From Streptomyces hygroscopicus (GTDB taxonomy: Bacteria > Actinomycetota > Actinomycetes > Streptomycetales > Streptomycetaceae), in NCBI GenBank assembly GCA_002021875.1, contig CP018627.1:10478001-10542000 (forward strand): 64,000 bases of DNA, in the 5' to 3' direction. Below, one piece after another: positions 15,703-25,097 of this stretch. Under the pieces are notes generated by a model. It was not told the origin of the DNA. It did no database searches and worked only from the letters and a program-made list of their open reading frames with translations. A program made the translations under genes and the position numbers. How positions within the stretch are numbered: the stretch's first letter is position 1; each line of letters opens with the position of its first letter.

Positions 15703-17136
15703 TCAGCGCGGCGGCCGGGCGCCGGAGTCCAGCTCCGCCCGTACGGACGCGACGAGGGCGGTGTCGTCCGCGAGGTCCTCGGCGCCCAGCAGCCGCAGCA
15801 GCCGGCGCGGGGCCTCGGAGTGCGGGCCGTCCCAGGCCCGGCGCAGCTCCTCGGCGCGCGGATCGTCCAGGGGGTGGTCCCGGGTGCGGCGGGCCCAGGC
15901 GGCGAGGGCCGCGGCCAGGAGGGGGGTGTCCCGTCCGGCGGCGCGCAGTTCGCGCAGCGGGGCGAGCCACCGTTCGGGGATCTTCTGGGATCCGTCCATG
16001 GCGATCTGCTGGATGCGATGGTGCATCGCGGGGTTGGCGAAGCGGTCCACCAGGCTGTCGATGTAGGCGGGGAGGTCCAGCCCCTCGGTGGGCGGCAGGC
16101 TCTGGGCGGCCTCGGCGCAGTAGGCGCGTACGGTCTCCTCGCCCCAGGGGGTGGCCAGGACATCGGCGACGGTCTCGCATCCGGCGGCCAGGCCGAGATA
16201 GGCGATGAGCGAGTGGGAGCCGTTGAGCAGCCGCAGCTTGGCGAGCTGGTAGGGGGCGACGTCCGCGACGAAGCGCACCCCCGCCTCCTCCCAGCGGGGG
16301 CGGTCGGCGGCGAAGATGTCCTGGAGGACCCACTGGGTGAACGGTTCGCCGGTCACCGCGCCCTGGTCGGCCACGGTCAGCGCGCGGGCGGCGGCCTGCC
16401 GGTCGGCGTCGGTGGCGGCGGGGACGATGCGGTCGACGACGGTGGCGGGGAAGGCGACCGAGCCGGTGATCCAGTCCAGCAGGCGGTCACGGTCCTCCCA
16501 CCCGGTCGCGGCGATGAACTCCCGTACCAGGCGCCGCAGTACGGCGCCGTTGTCGGCCATGTTGTCGCAGGACACCAGCGACACCGGGGCGCCGCCGGCC
16601 CGCAGCCGGGCGCGCAGCCCCGCCGCGAGCTGCCCGGCCACGCTCGCGGGGGCGGGCCGTCCCTCCAGATCGCCCCGGACGAGCGGGTCGTCCAGGGCGA
16701 GTCCGCCGGTGGCGGCGTCGCGCCGGTAGCCCTTCTCGGTGACGGTGAGGGTGACGACGGTGACCTCGGGGGAGGCGAGGAGCGCGCCGAGCCGGGCACC
16801 GTCGTCGGCGGCGTGCAGCACCTCGGTCACGGTGCCGACCACGCGGGTGGCCGGGCCGTCGGGGCGCCGCTCGGTGAACGAGTACAGCCCGTCCTGCGGA
16901 CGCAGCGCGTCCACGACGGCCCGGCTGCGCTGGGTGACACCGGCGATGCCCCAGCCGCCGCCGTGTGCCGCCTCGGCGGCCTGTGTGTAGAGGGCCTGGT
17001 GGGCGCGGTGGAAGGCGCCGATGCCCAGATGCACGATCCGGGGGCGCAGCGCCCGCGGGTCGATCGGCGGGCGGCTCTCCGCGGGGACGCCGGGCAGGGT
17101 GGCCAGGGACAGGCGTCGCGTGGGGTTGGCGCTCAC
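15703..17136 (-). CDS. uxuB: D-mannonate oxidoreductase / fructuronate reductase (mannitol dehydrogenase family)
   Basis: 477 residues. The N-terminal NAD domain begins with [18 protein letters not shown], the C-terminal domain contains the polyol long-chain dehydrogenase signature [10 protein letters not shown] (K-x4-N-x2-H), and SCDNMADNG is the other hallmark. UxuB interconverts D-fructuronate and D-mannonate using NAD(H). The GTG start overlaps the stop of the mannonate dehydratase gene by four bases, so translation is coupled and the two enzymes act in sequence. Family members also include mannitol and arabinitol dehydrogenases; the operon context decides for mannonate. Confidence 0.88.
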   Translation of the reverse strand: MSANPTRRLSLATLPGVPAESRPPIDPRALRPRIVHLGIGAFHRAHQALYTQAAEAAHGGGWGIAGVTQRSRAVVDALRPQDGLYSFTERRPDGPATRVVGTVTEVLHAADDGARLGALLASPEVTVVTLTVTEKGYRRDAATGGLALDDPLVRGDLEGRPAPASVAGQLAAGLRARLRAGGAPVSLVSCDNMADNGAVLRRLVREFIAATGWEDRDRLLDWITGSVAFPATVVDRIVPAATDADRQAAARALTVADQGAVTGEPFTQWVLQDIFAADRPRWEEAGVRFVADVAPYQLAKLRLLNGSHSLIAYLGLAAGCETVADVLATPWGEETVRAYCAEAAQSLPPTEGLDLPAYIDSLVDRFANPAMHHRIQQIAMDGSQKIPERWLAPLRELRAAGRDTPLLAAALAAWARRTRDHPLDDPRAEELRRAWDGPHSEAPRRLLRLLGAEDLADDTALVASVRAELDSGARPPR

Positions 17137-18350
17137 CAGTCGTGCACCGACCCGTCGGTACGGCGGCTCACCGGAAGGTACTTCGGGTCGTACGGGAAGC
17201 GGGCGGCCGCCTCCTCGTCGAACTCGATGCCGAGGCCGGGCGCGGCCGAGGGGTGCAGCGCGCCGTCGCGCAGCTCGTAGGTCGGCCGGAACACCTCATG
17301 GGTGAGCGGGTCGTGCGCCATGTACTCCTGGATGCCGAAGTTGGGCACGGTGACATCGAGGTGGACGGCGGCGGACATGCTCACCGGCGACAGGTCGGTG
17401 GCGCCGTGCGAGCCGGTGCGCACCTGGTACAGCTCGGCGAGGTGGAAGATCCGCCGCAGATGGGTGATGCCGCCGGCGTGTACGACCGAGGCGCGGATGT
17501 AGTCGATGAGCCGCTCGGTGATGAGCTGCTGGCAGTCCCAGATGGAGTTGAAGACCTCGCCGACCGCGATCGGGGTGGAGGTGGAATGGCGGATCTGGCG
17601 GAAGGACTCCTGGAGCTCGGCGGGGGTGGGGTCCTCCATCCAGAACAGCCGCAGCTCCTCCAGGCTGCGGCCGAGCCGCCCCGCCTCGGTGGGGGTGAGC
17701 CGGTGGTGGACGTCGTGCAGCAGATGGAAGCCGAAGCCGAACCGTTCGCGGACCGCCTCCAGATAGCGCGGCGCGAAGTCCAGATACGCCTCGGTGGACC
17801 AGGGCTGTTCCTCGGGCAGCGCGCCGGTGGCGGGCTCGTAGACGGTGGCGACCGTACCGTGGCGGATGCCGTAGGTCCCCGGTGAGCCGGGGACGGCGGC
17901 CTGGGCGCGGATCGCGCGGTAGCCCATCTCCTGGAAGCGGGCGACGTCCTCCAGCAGCTCGGGGACGTCGCCGCCGCTGGCGTGGCCGTAGACCATGGCG
18001 CCCTCGCGGGCCTTGCCGCCCAGCAGGTCGTACACCGGAAGGCCCGCGACCTTGCCCTTGATGTCCCACAGCGCGGTGTCCACGGCCGAGATGGCGGTCA
18101 TGGTCACCGGGCCGCGGCGCCAGTAGGCCCCCTTGTAGAGGTAGTGCCAGGTGTCCTCGATCCGGGCGGGGTCGCGGCCGGTCAGCAGCGGTACGAGGTG
18201 GTCCTCCAGGTAGGAGGCGACCGCGAGTTCGCGGCCGTTGAGGGTCGCGTCACCGAGACCGGTCACGCCGTCGGAGGTGGTCACCTTCAGGGTCACGAAA
18301 TTGCGACCCGGCGAGGTGACGATGACCTTGGCCTCCGTGATCGTGGCCAT
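17133..18350 (-). CDS. manD: D-mannonate dehydratase (enolase superfamily, ManD type)
   Basis: 405 residues. It starts with [14 protein letters not shown], the usual ManD N-terminus; the ATG two codons earlier is too close to GAGGAG. Family signatures are visible: [28 protein letters not shown], Arg148 and Tyr160 in the loop before the barrel, [11 protein letters not shown] with Asp213 and His215, MEDPTPAE, and GEVFNS. ManD converts D-mannonate to 2-keto-3-deoxy-D-gluconate with Mg2+. It is the promoter-proximal gene of the minus-strand operon ManD, UxuB-like, MFS, zinc dehydrogenase, and it diverges from the GntR gene. Some family members act on D-gluconate as well. Confidence 0.93.
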   Translation of the reverse strand: MATITEAKVIVTSPGRNFVTLKVTTSDGVTGLGDATLNGRELAVASYLEDHLVPLLTGRDPARIEDTWHYLYKGAYWRRGPVTMTAISAVDTALWDIKGKVAGLPVYDLLGGKAREGAMVYGHASGGDVPELLEDVARFQEMGYRAIRAQAAVPGSPGTYGIRHGTVATVYEPATGALPEEQPWSTEAYLDFAPRYLEAVRERFGFGFHLLHDVHHRLTPTEAGRLGRSLEELRLFWMEDPTPAELQESFRQIRHSTSTPIAVGEVFNSIWDCQQLITERLIDYIRASVVHAGGITHLRRIFHLAELYQVRTGSHGATDLSPVSMSAAVHLDVTVPNFGIQEYMAHDPLTHEVFRPTYELRDGALHPSAAPGLGIEFDEEAAARFPYDPKYLPVSRRTDGSVHDW

Positions 18351-18488
18351 ACGCATGTGCTCCTCACTGAGCGGGCTCCCGGGGGCTCTGGGGGGCTCCC
18401 GTGGAGCTCCGGGGGTGGAGTCCGGACTGTCGGTCGGCTACCATACAAGTACGTCAGCGAGGCGAGTCAAGGGTTCGGAAGGGGTCGG
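18351..18488. promoter_or_regulatory. Divergent control region of the hexonate operon and its GntR gene
   Basis: 138 bases shared by two divergent starts. The A/T-richer segment 18439-18454 (TACCATACAAGTACGT) is the best place for a promoter and GntR operator; its outer AC/GT ends are symmetric but the centre is not, so the operator call is weak. Confidence 0.35.
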
Positions 18489-19247
18489 ATGGCACCGGCG
18501 GAAGGACTGCACACGGCACGCTCCCGGGGGCGCAACACCCGGCAACTGGTCCATGAGCTGCTGCGTTCGCGCATCGTCGGCCTGGAGCTGGAGCCCGGCT
18601 CCGCCGTCTCGGAGAACGATCTGGCGGCCGAACTCGGAGTGAGCCGCACCCCCGTCCGCGAGTCCCTGATCCTGCTCGCCGACGAGGGACTGGTCGACAT
18701 CTATCCCCAGATGGGAACGTTCATCTCGCGCATCCGGGAGCGCGATGTCGCCTCCGCCCAGTTCATCCGGGAGGCGCTGGAGTGCGCCGCGCTGCGGGAG
18801 GCCGTGGAGAAGGCCACCGCGCGGGATGTGGCGGAGCTGCGGGTGCTGCTCACCGCGCAGGAGGAGGCCGACCGCCAGTCCGATATGCAGGGCTTCTTCC
18901 AGCTGGACGAGGAGTTCCACGCCCGGCTGATGGCCGTCAGCGGACACGCCTCGGCCTGGCCGGTCGTCAGCCAGGCCAAGGCCCAGCTGGACCGGGCCCG
19001 CAGGCTGTCACTGCCCATGACCCAGCAGATGTCCCTGCTCATCGGCCAGCACCGCGAGGTGGTCGACCTGCTGGAGGAGGGCGATCTGGACCGGGCCGAC
19101 GGGGCGCTGCGCTCCCATCTGCGGCTGGTCTTCAGCGATGTGGAGAAGATCCGCGCCAAGCACCCGGAGCTCTTCAGCGACGAGGACGCCCCCCTCAGGC
19201 CGCGCCGCGACAGCGCCCGGCGCACCGCCTCCCGGGGAGACGGCTGA
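18489..19247 (+). CDS. GntR-family regulator (FCD type), likely repressor of the hexonate operon
   Basis: 252 residues from an ATG preceded by GGAAGGGG; the longer open frame upstream overlaps the divergent manD gene. The winged-helix domain (about 15-85) has LELEPGSAVSENDLAAELGVS and TPVRESLILLADEGLV. The FCD domain (about 95-230) has the usual helices with FQLDEEFHARLMAVSGH and IGQHREVVDLLEEGD, containing metal-binding Asp/His residues. UxuR, ExuR and DgoR belong to the same subfamily and respond to sugar acids. The C-terminal 20 residues are basic and probably disordered. The divergent arrangement supports control of the neighbouring operon. Confidence 0.9.
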   Translation: MAPAEGLHTARSRGRNTRQLVHELLRSRIVGLELEPGSAVSENDLAAELGVSRTPVRESLILLADEGLVDIYPQMGTFISRIRERDVASAQFIREALECAALREAVEKATARDVAELRVLLTAQEEADRQSDMQGFFQLDEEFHARLMAVSGHASAWPVVSQAKAQLDRARRLSLPMTQQMSLLIGQHREVVDLLEEGDLDRADGALRSHLRLVFSDVEKIRAKHPELFSDEDAPLRPRRDSARRTASRGDG

Positions 19248-19301
19248 CCTGGCCGGGGGTGACCCGTTCGTCCCCACGTGATCATTGGGGTCGCACCGGA
19301 A

Positions 19302-19329
19302 CCGCCGGAACACCGAAGCGTTCCGGCGG
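19302..19329. terminator. Bidirectional hairpin terminator
   Basis: CCGCCGGAAC (19302-19311) pairs perfectly with GTTCCGGCGG (19320-19329) across an 8-base loop, between convergent genes. An 11-base direct repeat, AGACCGGCCGA, follows at 19331 and 19347. Confidence 0.7.
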
Positions 19330-19358
19330 CAGACCGGCCGATTCACAGACCGGCCGAC

Positions 19359-20558
19359 TCAGCTGAACAGCGATAGGTCTATGGAGTCGGCCAGGGCCCG
19401 GTAACCCGCGTCGCTGCCGTGCAGATGGTCGCCGACGTGGAAGTCCTCCCTGATCCGGCTGGGGCGGGCCGGGTCGCGCCAGACGGCGTCGAAGTCCAGC
19501 ACGGTGTCGAAGGCGCCACTGGTGCGGATCCATTCGTTGACCGCCTGGCGTGCGCTCTCGCCCTCCGGTGTGTAGACCTCCGCGCCCTCATACGGCGCGA
19601 TGGTCGTGGCATAGACCCTCACGCCGTGGTCATGCGCCCGGGCGATCAGCTGGCGGTAGCCCGCGATGACGTCGTCCGTCGTCACCGGAGCGCCGGGGAA
19701 CACCTTCAGGAAATCGGCCAGGGGGCCGTCGCCGTCCCGTGGGGCGAAGGAGATGGCGAGGTCGTTGCCGCCCACGGAGAGCACCACGTAACCGAGGCCG
19801 GGCGTCGCCAGCACATCCCGGTCGAAGCGGGCCGAGGCGGCGACCCCGATGCCGTTGTTGAGCATCCGGTTGCCGCTGATCCCCTGGTTGGAAACGTAGC
19901 CGGTGGCCACGGTCCGCTCGGCGAGACGCTCGGCCAGCAGCTCCGGCCAGCTCCGGTTGGCGTCCGGGGTCGAGCCGACGCCGTCGGTGCGGGAGTCACC
20001 CACCACGACGATGGCCTTGGCAGGGGCGTCGGGAAGCAGCTCCACGGCGGAGATCAGGGCCCGCACCGGCAGAACCTCGGCGTTCTCCGGCAGGGCGGGG
20101 GATGCAACGGCGTCGCCCGGAATCGTCCAGCCGGTCTCCAGGGCGGGGTCGTGGCAGGTGCAGGTCTCCACGCGCCCTGGCAGATAGAGGCTGATGGACA
20201 GCTTGGCGAGGGCGGGCAGCCGCAGGTCGACCGGATCGCTGAGGAGCGGCGCGCCCGCCGGGACGGTGACGGCCGGCGCGCCGGAGAAGGTCAGCACGTG
20301 CTCGCTGCCCGGCCGCACCCCGCCACCGGGCGCCGCGAGGCCCACCCGCGCCGCGCCGATGGTGAAGGGCGCGGTCCCGAACTCGTTGGTGAAACGGATG
20401 CGCACCCGGCGCCCGCCGCCGCTGACGCGCACCACCTGGCGCAGGGTCACGTCGGCGAGGGGCGGGCAGTCGTTGAGCGAGCCGAGCCCGTCGTGGGCCG
20501 CCTGGGGCGAGGCACCCCAGCTCCGGACCCAGTTGCCGGCGTTGTTTGTCGCGGTCAT
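19359..20558 (-). CDS. SGNH/GDSL hydrolase (esterase/lipase type)
   Basis: 399 residues from the ATG at 20558 (GGAG seven bases upstream); an ATG 12 codons earlier adds a His-rich stretch without support. An N-terminal beta-sandwich (about 10-175) precedes the SGNH domain. Catalytic blocks: VVVGDSRTDG with nucleophile Ser189, NQGISGNRML (Gly/Asn block), SVGGNDLA, and DHLHGSDAGY with the Asp-His pair near the C-terminus. There is no signal peptide, so it is probably cytoplasmic, unlike the commonly secreted relatives. The substrate is unknown; related two-domain enzymes act as carbohydrate esterases or lipases. It diverges from the SARP gene by about 130 bases. Confidence 0.88.
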   Translation of the reverse strand: MTATNNAGNWVRSWGASPQAAHDGLGSLNDCPPLADVTLRQVVRVSGGGRRVRIRFTNEFGTAPFTIGAARVGLAAPGGGVRPGSEHVLTFSGAPAVTVPAGAPLLSDPVDLRLPALAKLSISLYLPGRVETCTCHDPALETGWTIPGDAVASPALPENAEVLPVRALISAVELLPDAPAKAIVVVGDSRTDGVGSTPDANRSWPELLAERLAERTVATGYVSNQGISGNRMLNNGIGVAASARFDRDVLATPGLGYVVLSVGGNDLAISFAPRDGDGPLADFLKVFPGAPVTTDDVIAGYRQLIARAHDHGVRVYATTIAPYEGAEVYTPEGESARQAVNEWIRTSGAFDTVLDFDAVWRDPARPSRIREDFHVGDHLHGSDAGYRALADSIDLSLFS

Positions 20559-20691
20559 CTGTTGTCTCCATTGCTCGTGATGGTGGTGCGGCATGAGGAG
20601 ACTGAGGCGGGTCGCTCACAGGGGGCTGATACGGCGCTGACACGGGCGCCCTGATTTGGGGCCTTGCGGGTGGGCGCGCGAAGATCGGGGA

Positions 20692-23600
20692 ATGGAGAGG
20701 GGCGCACGGCTTCGCATCACGCTGCTCGGCCCGTTTCAGGTGTCGCGCGGTGACACCGCTCTGACCGTTTCGGGCGCGCGGTTGCGGGGTTTGCTGGTCC
20801 GGCTGGCGCTCGCCGGTGGCCACGCGGTCGAGCCCGGCGTGCTGGTCGACGCGATCTGGGCCGAGGAGCCGCCGTCCGGCCCCGCCCACGCCCTGCAGGC
20901 CCTCGTCTCCCGGCTGCGCCGCGCCCTCACCCCGACCGACCCGGCCCGTGGCGTGGTCGTGCAGGTCACGGGCGGCTACCGGCTGGCGGTGGACGCGGCC
21001 GACGTGGACGCGCTGCGCTTCGAGCGGCTCACCGCTGCCGGTCGGGAGGGGCTGCGGGCAGGTGACCCGGAGGCCGCGGTCGCCGCGCTGTCCAAGGCCG
21101 TGGCGTTGTGGGGCGACCATCCTGGCGCCGAACCCGCGGTCATCGCCGCGGTCGCGCCCACGGTCGCGACACGGCTGGCGCGGGTGTCGATCGAGGCGGT
21201 CACCGATCTCGCCGACGCCGAGTTGTCGCTGGGGCGGGCCGAGTTGGCCGCCGCCCGGCTGACCGGGTTGCTGGCCGAGCGGACGGTCGACGAGCGGGCG
21301 GCCGCATTGCTGATGGACGCGCTCGCCGCGCAAGGGCGTCAGGCCGAGGCGCTCGCGGTCTACGAGCGGGTCCGCGAGACGCTGGCCGACGCCCTCGGCG
21401 CCGACCCGGGCACCGCCCTGCGGGAACGCCATCTGCGCCTGCTGCGCCCCGGCCGGCCCAACCTGGTGCCGGACGCCTTGGCTGCGGGCGCTCCGGCCGG
21501 GAGCCCGGCGGCTTCCAGCGCCCCGGCCGGGCGTGCGGTGAGTTCGAGGGCCTCGGTTCCGACGACGGAGGCGACCGCCCGGGCCACCAGCGCGACGGAA
21601 GCGAGCGCGGCGGGCATGAGCGTGGCAGGCATGAGCCCGGCAGGCATGAGCCAGGCGGGCGCGAACGCCGAGGTCGGGAGCCCTGCGGCCGCAACCGGGC
21701 GGAATTCCGGGGGACAGGCGGGGGGACGGGCGGCCACCGAACCCGATCGGATCCGGCCGACCAACCTGCCCGCGCCGCTGACCAGCTTCATCGGCCGCGA
21801 CGACGACCTCACTCGCATCGGCACGCTGCTCACCACCGGACGCCTGGTCACCGTCCTCGGTCCCGGTGGCGCCGGGAAGACCCGGCTCGCGCTGGAGGCC
21901 GCCCGCCGGCACCGCCACACATGGCGCGACGGCGCCTGGCTCATCGACCTCGTGTCCGTCACCGAACCGGCGAAGATCGCCACGGCAGTGCTCACCGGGA
22001 CCGGGCTGCGGGGCGGCGCGATGCTCGACGCCCGCAAGCGGCTCGAGGGTGACGAGCTGGATGTCCTCGTCGGCGAGCTCGGCGGCCGCGAGAGTCTGCT
22101 GCTGGTCGACAACTGTGAGCACCTGATCGACGCCGTGGCCCGCCTCGTCTCGGCGCTGCTGCCCCGCTGCCCCGGGCTGCGCGTGCTCGCCACCAGCCGC
22201 GAACCCCTCGCGGTCGACGGCGAGGCGCTCGTGCCGCTGGCCCCGCTCGCGCTGCCCGACCCGGACGACGGCGTCGAACAGGCCCGAAGGGCGGCCTCGG
22301 TGCGCCTGTTCACCGAGCGGGCCGCCGCCGTGCGACCCGGTTTCGACGTCGACGAGACCTCACTGCCCGACATCGTGCGCGTGGTGCGCGGGCTGGACGG
22401 CCTGCCGCTGGCCCTCGAGCTGGCCGCCGCCCGGTTGCGGACGCTGTCACTGCCCGACCTGGCCGATGGACTCTCCGACCGGTTCCGGCTGCTCACCACC
22501 GGCAGCCGTACCGCACCACCCCGGCACCGCACCCTGCGCGCGGTCATCGCCTGGAGCTGGGAGCTGCTGGGCGAGCGCGAACGCACCGTCGCGGAACGAA
22601 TCTCCATCCTGCCCGGCGGCGTCACCCCCGCCTCGGCCACCGCCGTCTGCGCCGGCACCACCGTGCCCACAGCCGACATCCCCGAACTGCTCGCCACCCT
22701 CGTCGACCGGTCACTGCTGCAGCTCGTGCCCGCCACCGGCCGCTACCGCATGCTCGAAACCATCCGCGAGTACGGCGCCGACCGCCTGACCGACACCGGC
22801 GACCTCGGCACGGCCCGCGATCTGGCCGCCGCCCACTCCACGCAGCTGATGGCCCGTCAGGACCCGCTGCTGCGCGGGCCCGGCCAGCTGACAGCCATGA
22901 AGGTCATCGGCGCCGAGTACGACAACACGCTCGCCGCCCTGCGCCATCTGTGCGCCACCCGCGACTCCCACGGCGCGACCACTCTCGCCCTGACCCTGAT
23001 CTGGTACTGGCAGATGTTCGGCCGCCACTCCGACGCCGCCTACTGGCTGGGCGAGGTGCTGGCGGCGACCAGTGGCGGGCCGACGCCCGAGCGCGACTGC
23101 GTCCGAGCCGCCTACCTGCTCAACCGGGCGGACATCCTGTCGGGGATCACCGCCGGGGAAGCCGCGGACGACCGGACGGAGATGCGCGAGCTGGCCGAAC
23201 GGCTGCTCGCGCACCCGGAGCTGCCGAGCCACTACCGCGTGTTCGGCCCGGTCCTGCTCTTCCTGCAGAAGGAGGAGGCCGCGCTCGCGATCTTCCAGCG
23301 CCTGGCCGACGGCGACGACGTGTGGCTGTCCGGGCTGGCCCATATGTTCCAGGCCGAGATCGCCGAGAACGTGGGCGCGCTGATGCGAATGCGTGTCCAT
23401 GTGAAGGCGGCCCTGGCCCGCTTCCGGCAGGCCGGCGACCGTTGGGGCCGGGCCGCCACGCTGCCGATGAGCGCCCACTTGCGGCGATACGACGACCTCG
23501 ACGGCGCGCTGGCCGACCTGCGCGAGGCCCGGACGCTGGCGGGCGAGTTCGGCTCGCTCAGCCTCGGCGACCAGCTCTACAGCGACCTGCGCTGGATCGA

Positions 23601-24207
23601 CGTGCACCTGCGGCGCGGCGACACCGACCGGGCGATGGCGGTGATCGACTCCGCCCGGGAGCGGGCGCTGCACGCGTCCTCGGCGGACCTGCTGGTCCTG
23701 GTCGACGTGTGCGAGGCCGACTTCCGGGTGCGGCTCGGCGACCTGGACAGAGCGGGCGACCTGATCGACGCCGCCGAACGGGGTCTGCTCGACAAGACCG
23801 CGTTCCCCACGGACCACGTCCGGACGCTGGTCGGCGGCGCACGGGCCGCGCTCTGCCTGGCGCTGGGCGACCTGCCCGGCGTGGACAAGGCGCTGCGCGA
23901 GGCGTACGCGGCCGCGCTGGCGACCCGGGATCTGCCGATCCTGTCGCTGGTGACGGTGAAGGCGGCCGCGCTCGCCAAGACGCGCAGGCGGCACCACGAG
24001 TCGGCCGTGCTGCTCGGGGCCGCCGCCCGGCTCCGCGGCACGCATGACCACACCGATCCGCAGGTCCGCGAGCTCACCCGCCGGGGTGAGGCCGCGCTGG
24101 GCGGCGAGGAGTTCGCCGCGGCGTACGCGAAAGGCTGGGAGCTGGACGGGAAGACGGCCGTGGCCGTGGCCGACCCGGCCCGGCTGTCCGGCACCGTCGA
24201 CAGATAG
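20692..24207 (+). CDS. SARP/BTAD transcriptional regulator with NB-ARC ATPase and TPR-like region
   Basis: 1171 residues from the ATG at 20692. Domains: OmpR-type winged helix (about 5-95), BTAD helical domain (about 100-250), a low-complexity linker (about 262-350), an NB-ARC ATPase, and TPR-like repeats to the end. The ATPase begins with FIGRDDDL, has Walker A GPGGAGKT near residue 391, Walker B LLLVDNCEHL, and VLATSREPLAV. This is the AfsR layout. AfsR-type proteins activate secondary metabolism or respond to global signals through ATP-dependent oligomerisation. The linker contains a tandem GMS repeat (positions 21613-21660). No biosynthetic genes are adjacent, so its target is unknown; the divergent GDSL hydrolase gene is one possibility. 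Confidence 0.9.
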   Translation: MERGARLRITLLGPFQVSRGDTALTVSGARLRGLLVRLALAGGHAVEPGVLVDAIWAEEPPSGPAHALQALVSRLRRALTPTDPARGVVVQVTGGYRLAVDAADVDALRFERLTAAGREGLRAGDPEAAVAALSKAVALWGDHPGAEPAVIAAVAPTVATRLARVSIEAVTDLADAELSLGRAELAAARLTGLLAERTVDERAAALLMDALAAQGRQAEALAVYERVRETLADALGADPGTALRERHLRLLRPGRPNLVPDALAAGAPAGSPAASSAPAGRAVSSRASVPTTEATARATSATEASAAGMSVAGMSPAGMSQAGANAEVGSPAAATGRNSGGQAGGRAATEPDRIRPTNLPAPLTSFIGRDDDLTRIGTLLTTGRLVTVLGPGGAGKTRLALEAARRHRHTWRDGAWLIDLVSVTEPAKIATAVLTGTGLRGGAMLDARKRLEGDELDVLVGELGGRESLLLVDNCEHLIDAVARLVSALLPRCPGLRVLATSREPLAVDGEALVPLAPLALPDPDDGVEQARRAASVRLFTERAAAVRPGFDVDETSLPDIVRVVRGLDGLPLALELAAARLRTLSLPDLADGLSDRFRLLTTGSRTAPPRHRTLRAVIAWSWELLGERERTVAERISILPGGVTPASATAVCAGTTVPTADIPELLATLVDRSLLQLVPATGRYRMLETIREYGADRLTDTGDLGTARDLAAAHSTQLMARQDPLLRGPGQLTAMKVIGAEYDNTLAALRHLCATRDSHGATTLALTLIWYWQMFGRHSDAAYWLGEVLAATSGGPTPERDCVRAAYLLNRADILSGITAGEAADDRTEMRELAERLLAHPELPSHYRVFGPVLLFLQKEEAALAIFQRLADGDDVWLSGLAHMFQAEIAENVGALMRMRVHVKAALARFRQAGDRWGRAATLPMSAHLRRYDDLDGALADLREARTLAGEFGSLSLGDQLYSDLRWIDVHLRRGDTDRAMAVIDSARERALHASSADLLVLVDVCEADFRVRLGDLDRAGDLIDAAERGLLDKTAFPTDHVRTLVGGARAALCLALGDLPGVDKALREAYAAALATRDLPILSLVTVKAAALAKTRRRHHESAVLLGAAARLRGTHDHTDPQVRELTRRGEAALGGEEFAAAYAKGWELDGKTAVAVADPARLSGTVDR

Positions 24208-24211
24208 CTGA

Positions 24212-24310
24212 TCAGTCGGCTCGCCGCCGGGCCGCCGCCCGCACCACCGCGCCCCAGCCCGGATCCACCGCCGGGTGGCGGGCGATCCGTTGATCTCGAT
24301 GTAGGTCACC
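24212..24310 (-). pseudogene. Possible C-terminal remnant of a lost gene
   Basis: Reading the minus strand from about 24310 to a TGA at 24212-24214 gives a protein-like end (IARHPAVDPGWGAVVRAAA...). It is blocked by a stop just upstream and has no start. It sits between the SARP and DinB genes, where a second decayed gene lies only 700 bases away. The 33 codons are too few for a family call. Confidence 0.2.
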
Positions 24311-24329
24311 CGGTCACCGCGGCGGGGCG

Positions 24330-24845
24330 TCAGTAGTAGCCCTTCTCGCCGTCGACGAGTTCCCGGATGGTGTCCATGTGGCCGGCGTGGCGGGCGGTTT
24401 CCTCGATCATGTGGAAGAGGATCCATCGCAGGCTGGTGGAGGTGGCGTTGAAGTCCGGGTGGCGGCCGGTGTCGTCCAGGGCGTGGGCCGCGATGATCTC
24501 GTTGGACACCTCGCACTGCTGCGCGTAGTCCTTGAGGAGCTGGGCGAGCGGGACGCCCTCGACCCTCATATCGGCATCCTCGACGTCCTCGTCGAACCGG
24601 GGGCCCTCGGCCGGGCGGCCGAGGAGGACGATCTCGAACCACAGGTGTTCCACCCAGCGCATATGGGAGACGAGCCCGGCCAGGGTCATCTGGGGCGAGG
24701 CCGGAAGGAAGGACCGGTGGGCGTCCGCCTCGGACAGGCCCTCGCACTTCCACCCGATGACGGCACGCTGCATATCGAGCCAGCCCAGCAGTTGGGTGCG
24801 CTCATCGGCGGTGCGGGGAGGGCGGATGCGCGGTGGCGTCGTCAT
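24330..24845 (-). CDS. DinB-like (DUF664) four-helix protein
   Basis: 171 residues. Four long helices carry the metal-binding histidines typical of DinB/YfiT-like proteins: LVSHMRWVEHLWF near residue 60, ILFHMIEETARHAGHMDTIRELVDG near residues 140-165. The C-terminal HAGHMDTIRE motif is characteristic of the DUF664 group. Members bind divalent metal and include thiol-S-transferases for mycothiol or bacillithiol. In an actinomycete a mycothiol link is possible, but nothing in the neighbourhood confirms it. Start at ATG 24845 gives the usual family length. Confidence 0.88.
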   Translation of the reverse strand: MTTPPRIRPPRTADERTQLLGWLDMQRAVIGWKCEGLSEADAHRSFLPASPQMTLAGLVSHMRWVEHLWFEIVLLGRPAEGPRFDEDVEDADMRVEGVPLAQLLKDYAQQCEVSNEIIAAHALDDTGRHPDFNATSTSLRWILFHMIEETARHAGHMDTIRELVDGEKGYY

Positions 24846-24887
24846 GAGCGGCGACGCCAGCCCAGCGCGTGGGCGGGGCGCACCGGA

Positions 24888-25097
24888 TTATCGGCGGTGG
24901 CTCAGCACATTGATCACGCGGCCGTTGGGGTCGCGGACGAAGAAGCGGCGGACGCCCCGCTCCTCGTCCCGCAGCGAGTGCACGATCCCGGCACCGCGGT
25001 CGCACATCACCGCGTAGGCCGCGTCCACGTCGTCCACCTCGACGCTCACATCGGGGACCACCGGTCCGGTCTCGTCGTGGGTCAGCTTGCGGTGTTG
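24888..25097 (-). pseudogene. VOC/glyoxalase-family gene remnant (C-terminal half only)
   Basis: On the minus strand, codons from about 25097 to the TAA at 24888-24890 read KLTHDETGPVVPDVSVEVDD, then DVDAAYAVMCDRGAGIVHSL, ending with GVRRFFVRDPNGRVINVLSH. That is the second beta-alpha-beta module of a vicinal-oxygen-chelate protein, including the conserved FFVRDPNG and final VINVLSH strand. Everything before it is missing: upstream the frame hits a stop (TAA) inside the MerR gene. The remnant begins exactly where the MerR gene ends (MerR stop at 25082-25084), so a deletion or insertion fused the two. An internal GTG could still produce a 58-residue stub. Confidence 0.7.

Noticed and set aside
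13160..16066. Plus-strand frame of 968 codons
   Set aside because: Antisense to the zinc dehydrogenase and MFS transporter genes, which have clear motifs; it is a shadow from high GC3.
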